The position numbers and the translations under genes are program-made. From positions 1 to 64,000 of the forward strand of contig UQIV01000008.1 of assembly GCA_900541205.1 (NCBI GenBank): DNA of 64,000 bases. The letters run 5' to 3'. This DNA is from an uncultured Collinsella sp. (GTDB taxonomy: Bacteria; Actinomycetota; Coriobacteriia; Coriobacteriales; Coriobacteriaceae). Of this stretch, positions 19,683 through 30,312 are shown in pieces; the first letter of the stretch is position 1, and each line of letters begins with the position of its first letter. A model generated the notes under the pieces. That model did no database searches. It saw nothing but the letters and a program-made list of their open reading frames with translations, and was not told the DNA's origin.

Positions 19683-20561
19683 CTACAGGTTCATGTTGCC
19701 GTGAATGTAGGGGGTGACCTCGGGGGAGATATGGTCGCAGCCCAGCTCGCGCAGCGCGGACTCGATAACGGCGGGCAGCGGGGTCTTGCCCTTGTCGTCG
19801 ACGGCGGCACCGCCGAGGGTGGCAATCTTGGCGACATCTGCGGGTGCGGCCTCGATATGCATGCAGCCGCCGACCAAGCGCGCGCGGACCTGAGCCAAGT
19901 CAAGATCGTGCAGGTAATCCTCGCAGGCGCGAATCAGGGAGACCTTCTCGCGCGTAAGCTCCTCGCCCGTGGGGACGCGCGTGGCAAGGCAGGCTCCCGC
20001 CGGCAGGTTCCAAACGGGATAGCCCCATGCGCGCAGCAGCTCGCGCTCTTCGTCCTTGGTAAAGCCGACCTCCATAAGGGGTGAGCGTACGCCGAGCTCT
20101 TCTGCCGCACGCATGCCGGGGCGGTAGTCACCGCGATCGCTTGCATTGCTGCCATCGATGACGGTGGGAAAGCCGAGCGACTTGGCGTGGTTGACGATGG
20201 CGGTAAAGCCAGCGTGCTTGCAGTGGTAGCAGCGATTGGCATCGTTGCAGGCTACTTGGGGGAGCTGCAGCTGATCGACCGAAAGATTGAGCACGGGGAG
20301 CTTAAAATGCGCCCCTTCATTGGCTTGTCCATCAACGGACCGCTCAAACGAGGCCTGTTCGGGCGTGCCGATGAGCGGCGTGGTGAGATGGACGAGGAGG
20401 GTATTGGTAGGCATGATGCGGGCGCATACGGCGGCCAAAAAGCTGCTGTCGACGCCACCGGAAAACCCGATAGCCACGCGCCCGTATGCCAAAAGCAGCT
20501 GTTCGAGCGCCGATAGCTTGTCTTGAAGCTCCTCTGCGGGTGCCGTGGTGTCTAAAATCAT
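19683..20561 (-). CDS. larE: ATP-dependent sacrificial sulfur transferase LarE
   Basis: 292 aa. Member of the PP-loop family that adenylates and sulfurates the pyridinium precursor of the nickel-pincer cofactor of lactate racemase. The PP-loop SGGVDSS is at 34-40. The family motif SNASDRGDYRPGMRAAEELGVRSPL is present (given by its parts), as is PAGACLATRVP, whose cysteine may be the sacrificial sulfur donor. LarB, LarC and LarA are not in the window, so the pathway may be elsewhere or incomplete. The gene diverges from the HAD phosphatase. Confidence 0.88.
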   Translation of the reverse strand: MILDTTAPAEELQDKLSALEQLLLAYGRVAIGFSGGVDSSFLAAVCARIMPTNTLLVHLTTPLIGTPEQASFERSVDGQANEGAHFKLPVLNLSVDQLQLPQVACNDANRCYHCKHAGFTAIVNHAKSLGFPTVIDGSNASDRGDYRPGMRAAEELGVRSPLMEVGFTKDEERELLRAWGYPVWNLPAGACLATRVPTGEELTREKVSLIRACEDYLHDLDLAQVRARLVGGCMHIEAAPADVAKIATLGGAAVDDKGKTPLPAVIESALRELGCDHISPEVTPYIHGNMNL

Positions 20562-20727
20562 GAAACGATCCTTACCATTGAGTACTCGGTCGAAAACTAT
20601 AATCCTAATGCGTTACTTGCCATAAGTCTTCTATCTATGTAACGAAAGTGCAATATGCTATATACGTTATATACAAGTTTGTAAGTGCGGTAGAGTGGTA
20701 GTAACACAATCCGGTGAGGGGGCCGAT

Positions 20728-21378
20728 ATGATCAAGGCTGTTATTTTTGACATGGACGGAACGCTGGTCGACACCGAGCGTTTGGGGATTAAGGCCTGGA
20801 AGGCAGGCGCCGCTGAGCTGGGGCTCGCGATTGATGATGCGCTGATCCATCAGTTTATCGGTCGCACGCTGCCCGATGTCATGGACATCCTCGATAAGCA
20901 TTACGGCAGCCACGAAACCACTGAGGCGGTCTATGTCCGCCACAAGGAGATTCGCGACGAGATGGTCAAGACCGAACTGGAACTTAAGGCCGGCGCCGCC
21001 GAGTGCCTAGACGAGCTGCTAGCTGCGGGCTATCACGTGGGCCTAGCGACGTCGTCGCGCCTCGTTACGGCCGAGCGCAACCTTAAGATGGTCGGTCTTT
21101 TTGACAAGTTTGAAACGGTAACGTGTGGCGAGGACGTCGTGCACGGCAAGCCCGACCCCGAGATGTATCTGCTCGCCTGCGAGCGCGCGGGCTTTGCTCC
21201 CGAGGAATGTGCCGTGGTCGAGGATTCGCGCAACGGCTGCGTCTCGGGCATCACGGCCGGATGCCATGTCTTCGCCGTCCCCGATATCGTGCCGCTGCCG
21301 CAGGACGTGGTGGATGGCTGCGAGGCCGTGCTCGATACGCTGTTCGATCTGGCGGCGGCGGTCAAGGCCGTGCGCTAG
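20728..21378 (+). CDS. HAD-superfamily hydrolase, beta-phosphoglucomutase-like
   Basis: 216 aa. Starts MIKAVIFDMDGTLVDTE with the nucleophile and acid Asp of motif I; the cap domain follows; motif II TSS and the GKPDPEMYLLACERAG and VVEDSRNGCVSGITAG motifs place it with the beta-phosphoglucomutase / phosphatase group. GAGGGGG lies before the start at 20728; a start 11 codons upstream has no such site. Substrate is not predictable. Confidence 0.9.
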   Translation: MIKAVIFDMDGTLVDTERLGIKAWKAGAAELGLAIDDALIHQFIGRTLPDVMDILDKHYGSHETTEAVYVRHKEIRDEMVKTELELKAGAAECLDELLAAGYHVGLATSSRLVTAERNLKMVGLFDKFETVTCGEDVVHGKPDPEMYLLACERAGFAPEECAVVEDSRNGCVSGITAGCHVFAVPDIVPLPQDVVDGCEAVLDTLFDLAAAVKAVR

Positions 21379-21417
21379 ACAATTGCGGTGTTGAAACGAG
21401 CAATTGCCCACGTTTGC

Positions 21418-21465
21418 GCTCAAGCAAAAGGGGTCCGGCAATGGTCGGGCCCCTTTTGCTTGAGC
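21418..21465. terminator. bidirectional terminator between the HAD and LacI genes
   Basis: GCTCAAGCAAAAGGGG pairs with CCCCTTTTGCTTGAGC around a GGTCCGGCAATGGTCGGGCC inner hairpin. It serves two convergent genes. Confidence 0.88.
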
Positions 21466-21491
21466 GGCGACTTAGCATACTTGCGGGCGTG

Positions 21492-22604
21492 CTATAGATA
21501 CGCACCGAGGTTGATGGCCGTGGCGTCGGTCTGGCTGCTTGCCTGGGTGCTGGCGCGTTCCAGCAGGAACGGCCGCACGAGTTCTTGGCGGTTGATGTCC
21601 TCGATGGCCGTGACCGCGGTGACGGTGCGCGCGGCAGAGCCGATGTGGACGTGCTTGGTCTTTGCCGGGGCCTTGTTCTCAATTTGCTCCATGAGCAATT
21701 GAACGCCCTTGCGGCCAATCTCGTAGCCCGGGGGCGCTACCGTAGTGAGCGGGACCGATCCGCTCCAAGCGAGTGGGTTGCCATCGCAACCTGCTACGCG
21801 TACTTGCCCGGGGACGGCGATGCCTTTGTCGACCAGCGCCGAGATGACGCCCGAGGCCAGCACGTCGGTCAGACCGACGACAAAATCGGGACGTTCGTCC
21901 GCGGGGCGCTCGGCGATTTGGGCACCGATGCCGTAGCCGTCGGCAGCGGTATTCCATTCGCCGGCGTCGATGACTTCGATCTTGATATCGGGGTGTAGAG
22001 CGAGCGCTTTATGAATGCCAAGGACGCGCAGGGTGAGTTGCATAAATGCTGCTCGGCCGACGACGACAATATGGTGCGCGCCGCGGGCGATGGCAAGTTC
22101 GGCAATGATGCGACCCTGGGCCTCGTTGTCGGCCGCTACGTAGTAGCCGGGCTCGGAGCAATGGATGTCCAGATGGACGATCGGCACGGGCATCTTGGTC
22201 ATGGCGGGGTGCCAGTCGGGGGACGCCATGGGCTGAACCATGACGCCGGACATCTGGGTGCCCATAAAGTAGCGCAGGTAATGGTTCTCGAGAATATCGT
22301 CGTTATCGGCGTTGGCGATGAGCAAGTCGTAGCCGTGCTTGCGGGCCTCGTTGTGGGCGCCGCTGGCGATTTGGAGCGAAAAGCCGTGATCGAGACGGGG
22401 GAGCACCAGGCCAAAGGACTTGGTGGCGCCGCCCGCGAGCTGACGGGCGCTTTGGTTGGGCAGGTAGCCAAGGCGATTGATGGTCTCGTTGATGAGCTTG
22501 AGGGTCTCGGGGCGCAGCTTTTCGGGGTGGTTGAGCGCGTTGGAGACCGTGCCCAACGAAACTCCGGCCTCGCGCGCGACGTCGCTGATTTTTACCTTTG
22601 CCAT
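21492..22604 (-). CDS. LacI-family transcriptional regulator
   Basis: 370 aa. The N-terminal HTH is VKISDVAREAGVSLGTVSNALN at about 3-24, with the hinge at PNQSARQLAGG near 55-60. The effector domain resembles periplasmic sugar-binding proteins. The start at 22604 is the ATG before AKVKISD; the frame stays open far upstream, but that part is antisense to glmS. Its 5' side faces glmS across 312 nt containing two hairpin repeats. No sugar operon adjoins it, so the effector is unknown. Confidence 0.92.
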   Translation of the reverse strand: MAKVKISDVAREAGVSLGTVSNALNHPEKLRPETLKLINETINRLGYLPNQSARQLAGGATKSFGLVLPRLDHGFSLQIASGAHNEARKHGYDLLIANADNDDILENHYLRYFMGTQMSGVMVQPMASPDWHPAMTKMPVPIVHLDIHCSEPGYYVAADNEAQGRIIAELAIARGAHHIVVVGRAAFMQLTLRVLGIHKALALHPDIKIEVIDAGEWNTAADGYGIGAQIAERPADERPDFVVGLTDVLASGVISALVDKGIAVPGQVRVAGCDGNPLAWSGSVPLTTVAPPGYEIGRKGVQLLMEQIENKAPAKTKHVHIGSAARTVTAVTAIEDINRQELVRPFLLERASTQASSQTDATAINLGAYL

Positions 22605-22654
22605 AGCGGCCCCTTTGATGCGTTTCAAGTACAAGCCAGATTGTAGCATCCCAA

Positions 22655-22703
22655 ACCTACCAAAAAGGGACAGGTTTATTTTGGCAGGTTTTATCTGGGG
22701 AAA
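22655..22703 (-). repeat. GGGACAG hairpin, family A, copy 3
   Basis: Inverted relative to copies 1 and 2. The sequence reads ACCTACCAAAAAGGGACAGG and ends TTATCTGGGGAAA. It lies about 50 bases upstream of the LacI start. Confidence 0.85.
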
Positions 22704-22720
22704 CGCTGTTGCCAACGCGA

Positions 22721-22753
22721 CCACCACGAAGGGGACGGGCACCTTTGTGGTGG
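22721..22753 (+). repeat. GGGACAG-type hairpin, family B, CCACCAC arms
   Basis: CCACCACGAAGG and CCTTTGTGGTGG pair around GGACGGGCA. A related copy in the opposite sense is at 60673. Confidence 0.8.
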
Positions 22754-22916
22754 TTTGGACCGGCTGGACGTGTGTACATCGGGTGGTATCTAAGTTAAGA
22801 TACCACTTCTGGTATATCAGCTTGCGCTTGCGTGAGTACAATACTCGAACGTTGTACGTCTCAGCGCCCCTTGTGCGTGGACGTCTTGCAGTCACGCGAA
22901 CGAAGGGATTTATCTT

Positions 22917-24764
<1,848 letters not shown>

Positions 24765-24788
24765 TCGAGTTCCGTCATCCTAACAACT

Positions 24789-24829
24789 AAGGCTCGGCTC
24801 CGCATCAAGACGGAGCCGAGCCTTTTTTG
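24789..24829 (+). terminator. terminator after glmS
   Basis: AAGGCTCGGCTCCG and CGGAGCCGAGCCTT form a perfect stem followed by a run of T. Confidence 0.9.
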
Positions 24830-24834
24830 CATTT

Positions 24835-24881
24835 GACCAGATAAAACCTGCCAAAATGAACCTGTCCCTTTTTGGCAGGTT
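24835..24881 (+). repeat. GGGACAG hairpin, family A, copy 4
   Basis: The left flank is shorter (GACCAGATAAAACC) and the loop has one change (ATGAACC); the arms CCTGCC and GGCAGG are intact. Its right end overlaps the stop codon of the GntR gene. Confidence 0.8.
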
Positions 24882-25611
24882 AGCGGAGCTTGCTGGTCTC
24901 AAAGTACTCGGGGAACTGGTCCAGAACCTCGGTTTGGTTGCGGAACATCATGTGCAGGTGCTTGCTGACCAAAAAGCTCGCTTCGATGGGGTCGCGACCG
25001 GCGATAGCGCGGCGAATCTGCTTGTGCTCGTTCACGATGTCCTGATTGTCGAGAACCTGCGTGGCGGCGCGCAGCCAGCGGAAGCGCTCCAGGTCGGCAT
25101 TGGTCTCTTCGAGCCACGACCACACGGTGCTGCGACATGCGATGCTAAAAATCATGTGATGCATGAGGTTGTCGCTCAAAAAGAAGCCGATGCGATCCTC
25201 TTCGGCCATGGCCTTTTCCTGCAGCGCGATGGCGCGGTCGAGCTGCTCGATGCCGGCCGACGTGGCGCGCGCACAGCACTCCACAATCACCTGCTTTTCC
25301 AGATGCTCGCGGATGTAACAGGCACTCTCGGCAAGGGTGAGGTTGATGGGTGAGACGTAGGTACCGCTCTGGGGCACGGTGCGCACCAGGCCCTCTTGCG
25401 CCAGACGCACCAGTGCCTCGCGCACAGGGGTGCGCCCCATATCCAGGTCGTCGCAAAGTTGCTTGACGCCCAGCTTTTCGCCCGGCTTGTAGTCCAGGTA
25501 GACGATTTTGCGTCGAATGGTGTGGTAGGACTGGTCCTGTAGGCTCGTTTCCTGCTCGCCGACGTGCATCGATTCTTCCATAGCGCCTCGCAACTGTTCT
25601 ATCAAACTCAT
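24880..25611 (-). CDS. GntR-family transcriptional regulator, FadR-like
   Basis: 243 aa. Winged HTH at about 25-90 (GVKQLCDDLDMGRTPVREALVRLAQEGLV) and a C-terminal all-helical FCD ligand domain with metal-binding histidines likely in NLMHHMIF and SKHLHMMFRN. It diverges from the YeiH exporter gene and may control it; this is inferred from position only. A GGGACAG hairpin overlaps the stop codon. Confidence 0.9.
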   Translation of the reverse strand: MSLIEQLRGAMEESMHVGEQETSLQDQSYHTIRRKIVYLDYKPGEKLGVKQLCDDLDMGRTPVREALVRLAQEGLVRTVPQSGTYVSPINLTLAESACYIREHLEKQVIVECCARATSAGIEQLDRAIALQEKAMAEEDRIGFFLSDNLMHHMIFSIACRSTVWSWLEETNADLERFRWLRAATQVLDNQDIVNEHKQIRRAIAGRDPIEASFLVSKHLHMMFRNQTEVLDQFPEYFETSKLR

Positions 25612-25774
25612 ATGTCAGTTGTTAATTATGCCGCGAATCAGCTCTCCGCGGTGGGTAATTCGGCTGTTGCCTGAGAACTATTGCGGCATCTTAGTCTGTG
25701 TTTGCGCAAGGCTGCGCTCAATGTTGCCGTATCATAAGCCGTCGCAAACGTGAAATAGAAAGAAGGAATCCCAT

Positions 25775-26809
25775 ATGCAACTGGCAAATATCGTACGCGA
25801 GCGCTGGAAAGGCGTTTTGTTCTGCCTGATCATCGCCATTCCCGCGACGTTGCTCGGCAAACAAATTGAGGTGGTCGGCGGTCCGGTGTTTGCCATCCTC
25901 TTTGGCATGGTCCTGGCGCTCGTCTTTCCCAAGAATCGTCGCGAACAGCTCGCCGCCGGCGTCACCTATACGTCCAAAAAAGTCTTGCAGTACGCGGTTA
26001 TCCTGCTTGGCTTTGGCATGAACCTCTCCCAAATCCTGTCCAAGGGCGCCCAGTCGCTGCCCATTATCGTGGCGACAATCTCGACCTCGCTTGTCATCGC
26101 CTTTGTGCTCTGCCACGTTATGAACGTGCCGGGCAAGATCGCGACGCTTGTAGGTGTGGGTTCGTCGATTTGCGGCGGTTCGGCCATCGCTGCGACCGCG
26201 CCCGTCATCGATGCCGACGATCGCGAGATTGCCCAGGCTATTTCGGTCATCTTCCTGTTTAACGTTATCGCGGCGCTCGTGTTTCCAACGCTCGGCGGCA
26301 TGCTCGGTCTGACCAACGAGGGCTTTGGCCTGTTTGCCGGCACCGCCATCAACGACACCTCGTCCGTAACGGCTGCGGCGAGCGCCTGGGACAGTATGCA
26401 TCCCGGCGCCAATGTGCTCGAGAGCGCCACGGTGGTCAAGCTCACTAGGACGCTGGCCATTATTCCCATTACGTTGGTTCTCGCATGCTGGCAGATGCAT
26501 CTGGCACGCAAGGCCGGCGGCGACGCCAAAAGCACGTTCTCGCTTAAACGCGCGTTTCCCATGTTTGTGCTGTTCTTTGTGCTGGCGAGCGTAATCACCA
26601 CGGTGCTTCAGCTTCCCGCGTCCATTACGGCGCCCATCAAGGAGCTGTCGAAGTTCTTTATTGTGATGGCCATGGCGGCTATTGGCTTTAATACCGATAT
26701 CGTCGAGCTGGTCAAAAAGGGCGGCAAGCCCATCGCATTGGGCTTTTGCTGCTGGATTGGCATTGCGTGCATGAGTTTGGGAATGCAGCACGTGCTGGGA
26801 ATCTGGTAG
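25775..26809 (+). CDS. YeiH/UPF0324 family putative sulfate exporter
   Basis: 344 aa with about 8-10 hydrophobic segments. The family motifs VGVGSSICGGSAIAATAPVI, AGTAINDTSSVTAAA and ATVVKLTRT are present. YeiH proteins are annotated as sulfate (or related anion) exporters, but the substrate is not proven. A divergent FadR-like regulator lies 160 nt upstream. AGAAAGAAGG precedes the ATG. Confidence 0.88.
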   Translation: MQLANIVRERWKGVLFCLIIAIPATLLGKQIEVVGGPVFAILFGMVLALVFPKNRREQLAAGVTYTSKKVLQYAVILLGFGMNLSQILSKGAQSLPIIVATISTSLVIAFVLCHVMNVPGKIATLVGVGSSICGGSAIAATAPVIDADDREIAQAISVIFLFNVIAALVFPTLGGMLGLTNEGFGLFAGTAINDTSSVTAAASAWDSMHPGANVLESATVVKLTRTLAIIPITLVLACWQMHLARKAGGDAKSTFSLKRAFPMFVLFFVLASVITTVLQLPASITAPIKELSKFFIVMAMAAIGFNTDIVELVKKGGKPIALGFCCWIGIACMSLGMQHVLGIW

Positions 26810-26869
26810 AGAAATAGCTTGTTTGCGTGCTGCGTGCTGGTTGCTGGTGAGCGCAAGCCTGCGGTGGAG

Positions 26870-26957
26870 CGATAGGAGCTCTTGCGGGTATGGCTTGTCC
26901 GCAGGTTTATAAGTCCCGAAGAGCTCTTATCGCCCCGCCAGGATGGCGATGCGGGGC
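26870..26957. repeat. two adjacent hairpins after the YeiH gene
   Basis: CGATAGGAGCTCTT (26870-26883) pairs with AAGAGCTCTTATCG (26919-26932) with one mismatch. A second hairpin, GCCCCGC / GCGGGGC (26932-26938, 26951-26957), adjoins it. Neither has a T run. It could be a structured leader for the next gene or a factor-dependent terminator. Confidence 0.45.
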
Positions 26958-27082
26958 AACACCTATACTCGCAGGACGGCGCTTTCTGCCCTATAGTGTT
27001 TGGTGAGCAATATCGTTCAATTTTGAAACACTCGGTCGTGCGACCGGCGGCGGTTGCACGTCGCTGCGGACAGGGGCAAATC

Positions 27083-28300
27083 ATGGATAGCGATGCCAAG
27101 CTGAATATCTTGACCGAGGCCCTGGCTGCTGCCGGGGCCTCGGCATTGGCAATCGATGCGCGTGGGGACGTCGCGATCTCGACCATGAATGACGCGGCAC
27201 TTGAGCGGGATGTGGCGGCTTTTGTCGCTGAGCGTCTCGACCGTATAGGAGACGGCGCGCGTCTGGTTATGGGGCGTGCGGGTACGCGCCTGAGCCTGAC
27301 CGTTCGCCCCACCGACAAAGAGGGCGGGGGCCTTTGGGTCGTCGTGGTCCGCGAGGTGCGCGGCGCTGCGGCGCATGCGGGCATCGAGTGGCTCAACGCC
27401 GATGAAGTTGAGGCCCGCTACGAATCGAGCGCGTACGGCATCGTTGAGGGGGCGGCCTCGGTGGCTGCGCCGGTTGCAGAGAGTTACGCGCGCGGCGTGC
27501 CCCTTATGCTCGAGGGCGAGCTGGGAGCGGGTCAGGTCGAGATCGCCAAGCGCCTCTATCTGGACGGTCCTTTTGCCGATCAGCCCTTTGTTTCCGTCGC
27601 GCTCGATGAACTCACCGATCGCGGTTGGCGCCATGTGCTCAAAAGCTCCGAATCGCCGCTGTTCCAAACGGGGCTGACCCTTTGCATTGAGGGCTGGAAC
27701 GCAGTTGGCCCCCAGCGCCTCCGCGAGCTGGTCTCCACGATGGCCGACACCGCGTTGGCGACGCGCTGCCATGTGGTGCTGACGGCGAATGACATGCCGG
27801 GCGGCGGCGAAAGTGATCAAGCCGCCTTTGTGACCGAGCGCTTCGCCTGTGCGGTGAGCGTGGCGCCGGCAATCGCCGAGCAGGGGGCCGCGTCGACGAA
27901 GGTTGCGCGCTATTTGGAATATCTCGCTGATGCATTTGGGACGGCAGCGCCCACGCTGTCTGCCGCGGCGACGAAGACACTCGATGCTTACCGCTGGCCG
28001 CGCAATTATCTGCAGCTCCGCGAGGTCTCGGAACGACTGTATATATTGGTGGGGGCGGGCACGGTGGACCGCGCTGCGGCGGAGGAAGTGCTCGCCCAAG
28101 AGGACGTGATTAAGACCGCAACCTTTGGTGCCCCGACACTCGAAAGTGACCTGTATATCCTGCGACCGTTGGCCGATACCGAGCGAGATATCGCGCATCT
28201 GGTTGTAGACCATCTCCACGGCAACCGAACCCGTGCGGCGGAGGTGCTGGGCATAAGCCGTACAACGCTGTGGCGCTTGCTGAAGGACGATGACCGTTGA
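27083..28300 (+). CDS. degenerate NtrC-like regulator with Fis-type HTH
   Basis: 405 aa. The C-terminus has a clear Fis/NtrC-type HTH (VDHLHGNRTRAAEVLGISRTTLWRLLK). The middle resembles the AAA+ domain of sigma-54 activators, with LMLEGELGAGQVEIAKRLYLDGPF where GESGTGKE should be, and without a GAFTGA loop, so ATP hydrolysis and sigma-54 contact appear lost. It probably acts as a plain DNA-binding regulator. The start at 27083 is set by GGGGCAAATC before the ATG. Targets are unknown. Confidence 0.75.
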   Translation: MDSDAKLNILTEALAAAGASALAIDARGDVAISTMNDAALERDVAAFVAERLDRIGDGARLVMGRAGTRLSLTVRPTDKEGGGLWVVVVREVRGAAAHAGIEWLNADEVEARYESSAYGIVEGAASVAAPVAESYARGVPLMLEGELGAGQVEIAKRLYLDGPFADQPFVSVALDELTDRGWRHVLKSSESPLFQTGLTLCIEGWNAVGPQRLRELVSTMADTALATRCHVVLTANDMPGGGESDQAAFVTERFACAVSVAPAIAEQGAASTKVARYLEYLADAFGTAAPTLSAAATKTLDAYRWPRNYLQLREVSERLYILVGAGTVDRAAAEEVLAQEDVIKTATFGAPTLESDLYILRPLADTERDIAHLVVDHLHGNRTRAAEVLGISRTTLWRLLKDDDR

Positions 28301-28384
28301 GCGAGGCGCCCGTGACCGCGCGCGACGCGTGTGCTACAGTCCAAAGCGTTATTGTTTCGATTTGGTTACGGCGTGCGAGGGCAT

Positions 28385-28960
28385 ATGGCTGAGACTTCAA
28401 AACCGAGCCGCAGAAGGCGGAGTGCCGCGCCGGTCAACCGACGCACGACATCGGTGACGTGGGGTAAACACGCCTCGGGGTTTGATGGCTCGTTCAAGCG
28501 CACTAAATACGGGTATCCTTCGGCAAGCGCCCGCTTGGCAATGCAGGCAGAGTCCTCACTGTGGGGCCGCAAACGCGTGGTGGGCTCAAAGCTCAAGCAC
28601 GACGGAACGCTCGGTTATATTAGCCGCGGGGCGGCTCGCCGCAGCGGACTCAATCCGGCTGGTTGGCACCGTTATGTTCCGATCGCGGTCGTCGTTGCAG
28701 TGATCGTCATCGCGCTCGCTGCGCTTGGCTACGCCGGCGGTGGCGCCAACTTGGATGCAGTGTTTAAATCGCCCGAGCTCGCGCATGCAGGCACAGAAGT
28801 TGTCGAGGGCGCTCAGACCCAGACGGGCGTCGCGCCCCAGCGCGGCATCGTCGCGGCGGCCTCCACCATCGCCGATGCGCAAAAGGACGAGGACGAACAA
28901 GGCGACGGTGCCGAAACGACTCACACGAACGAAACGACGACAACTCCATCGGCGGGATAA
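28385..28960 (+). CDS. hypothetical single-pass membrane protein
   Basis: 191 aa, no known domain. A basic N-terminal half (many Arg, Lys, Ser) leads to one transmembrane segment at about 96-120 (VPIAVVVAVIVIALAALGYAGG) and an acidic, Thr/Gln-rich tail, so the tail is likely outside. The start at 28385 follows a GAGGG site. It lies behind the degenerate NtrC-like gene. Confidence 0.6.
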   Translation: MAETSKPSRRRRSAAPVNRRTTSVTWGKHASGFDGSFKRTKYGYPSASARLAMQAESSLWGRKRVVGSKLKHDGTLGYISRGAARRSGLNPAGWHRYVPIAVVVAVIVIALAALGYAGGGANLDAVFKSPELAHAGTEVVEGAQTQTGVAPQRGIVAAASTIADAQKDEDEQGDGAETTHTNETTTTPSAG

Positions 28961-29024
28961 GTTGCGAGTGGGGCAGCTAAAATAGCCCCGTCCCAAATTA
29001 GCCACCCCCGCTGACGCTCCTGGG

Positions 29025-29546
29025 TTACCTTACGTAGATGATGTTGTCGCGGCGCGGCCTTGCCTCGGGTAGCGTGTCCTCGGCGTAGCCAAGAATGCAG
29101 TTACCGACACCGCGCAGGCTGCCGTCGGCGGGCAGGCCCCAGCTGGCCAGCAGCTCCAGGCCCTCGGGCGAGTCAAAGACCTCATGCGCGCGGTGAATCC
29201 AGCACGAATCGACACCCAGTGCATAGGCGGCGTTGAGCAAGTTGCCCATGGCGAGCGAGCCGTCTTCCAGATGTGTGGGCACGCTGCGGTCAACCAGCAC
29301 CACCACAACGGTCTTGGCGCCATAGAAGGGGTCGCTGTTGCTGTCCATGACCTGGGCGTTGAGCTGTGAGAGACGCTCGACGGTCGCGGGGTCGGTGACG
29401 GCGACAAACGTCACCGGCTGGCGGCCCATGCCGCTCGGTGCATATTGGCCGGCTTCGATAATACGTGCAAGCTTTTCAGCCTCGACGGGACGATTGCTGT
29501 ATTTGCGGCAGCTGCGGCGGTGAATGAGTGCTTCGATAGTCTCCAT
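29025..29546 (-). CDS. nitroreductase-family protein
   Basis: 173 aa. FMN-dependent oxidoreductase fold: IHRRSCRKYSNRPVEAEKL at the N-terminus, then APSGMGRQPVTFV for the FMN phosphate, and a C-terminal NCILGYAED. AAGGAGACACC precedes the ATG at 29546. The protein is short for the family. Native substrate is unknown. Confidence 0.88.
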   Translation of the reverse strand: METIEALIHRRSCRKYSNRPVEAEKLARIIEAGQYAPSGMGRQPVTFVAVTDPATVERLSQLNAQVMDSNSDPFYGAKTVVVVLVDRSVPTHLEDGSLAMGNLLNAAYALGVDSCWIHRAHEVFDSPEGLELLASWGLPADGSLRGVGNCILGYAEDTLPEARPRRDNIIYVR

Positions 29547-29840
29547 GGTGTCTCCTTGCGGTGGCGTTGCAGATGCCCCGTTCATACCCGTCGGGCTCAA
29601 ACGATAGACGGTCAATTGCCCGGCCAAAAGGATAGATTCCAATTGGCAAAGTAGGTTTGCATAAAAGTACCTTCAGAATGTGACAAACCAATGGGATGGT
29701 TAAACGTTTTATCCCGTCTACCCTGCGGTTTTTTACCACTTGCCTAAATGACGAACGCATAACCTCTGATAAAGGTTTTACTAAAGGAGTACCAACGTTT
29801 ATCAATGCGCCGTGGTGGCGCCGGGCCAGGAGGTAACATC

Positions 29841-30131
29841 ATGTTCCAGGCTGGAGATGTCGTCGAGACCGATTTCGAAGGATTTCTGAAGCTGCTGCGT
29901 TCCAAGACGCGCGCTTTCGTGTCGATCAACGATCACGAGTACTACATCACGCACACCGATGGCTATTGGCGCGTTCAGGATTGCGAGGCCCTCAACGACA
30001 AGGGCCACTTTACTGACTGCTCCGAGCTGGTCAACACGGTCTGCGAGGTCGTCGAGCTGCCGTGGATTGCCGGCAAGAGCCTGCATGACAGCTTCTCGGG
30101 CGCTACGGTCTATGAGGCCGTCGCCGCCTAA
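29841..30131 (+). CDS. small conserved-looking hypothetical protein
   Basis: 96 aa, acidic, soluble, no domain recognised. It contains three Cys, four Trp/Tyr-rich spots and no membrane segment. A strong AGGAGGTAAC site precedes the ATG, and a terminator follows, so it is likely a real, well-expressed gene. The leader has an imperfect palindrome bounded by GATAAA and TTTATC near 29765-29802. Confidence 0.65.
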   Translation: MFQAGDVVETDFEGFLKLLRSKTRAFVSINDHEYYITHTDGYWRVQDCEALNDKGHFTDCSELVNTVCEVVELPWIAGKSLHDSFSGATVYEAVAA

Positions 30132-30159
30132 CAGGCAATAAAACTCGATTTTCACGTGA

Positions 30160-30194
30160 CCGCTGGCGCCGCCCCCGCGCCGGCGGCCTTTTTC
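30160..30194 (+). terminator. terminator after the 96-aa gene
   Basis: CCGCTGGCGC and GCGCCGGCGG pair with one G-T pair and are followed by CCTTTTTC. Confidence 0.8.
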
Positions 30195-30245
30195 TGCCGA
30201 TAGACCATAAAAATGCACACATTTGCGGAGAGCCTGTTGACGATA

Positions 30246-30294
30246 GTCAAAAATCGGACTAATCTAGAGACACATAATTGGTCAAAAATCGGAC
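30246..30294 (+). promoter_or_regulatory. direct repeats, candidate MarR operator
   Basis: GTCAAAAATCGGAC occurs at 30246-30259 and 30281-30294, 35 bases apart, just before the MarR gene. Two identical sites in a short promoter suggest autoregulation. Confidence 0.5.
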
Positions 30295-30312
30295 AATTGA
30301 ATGGTGGGATAG

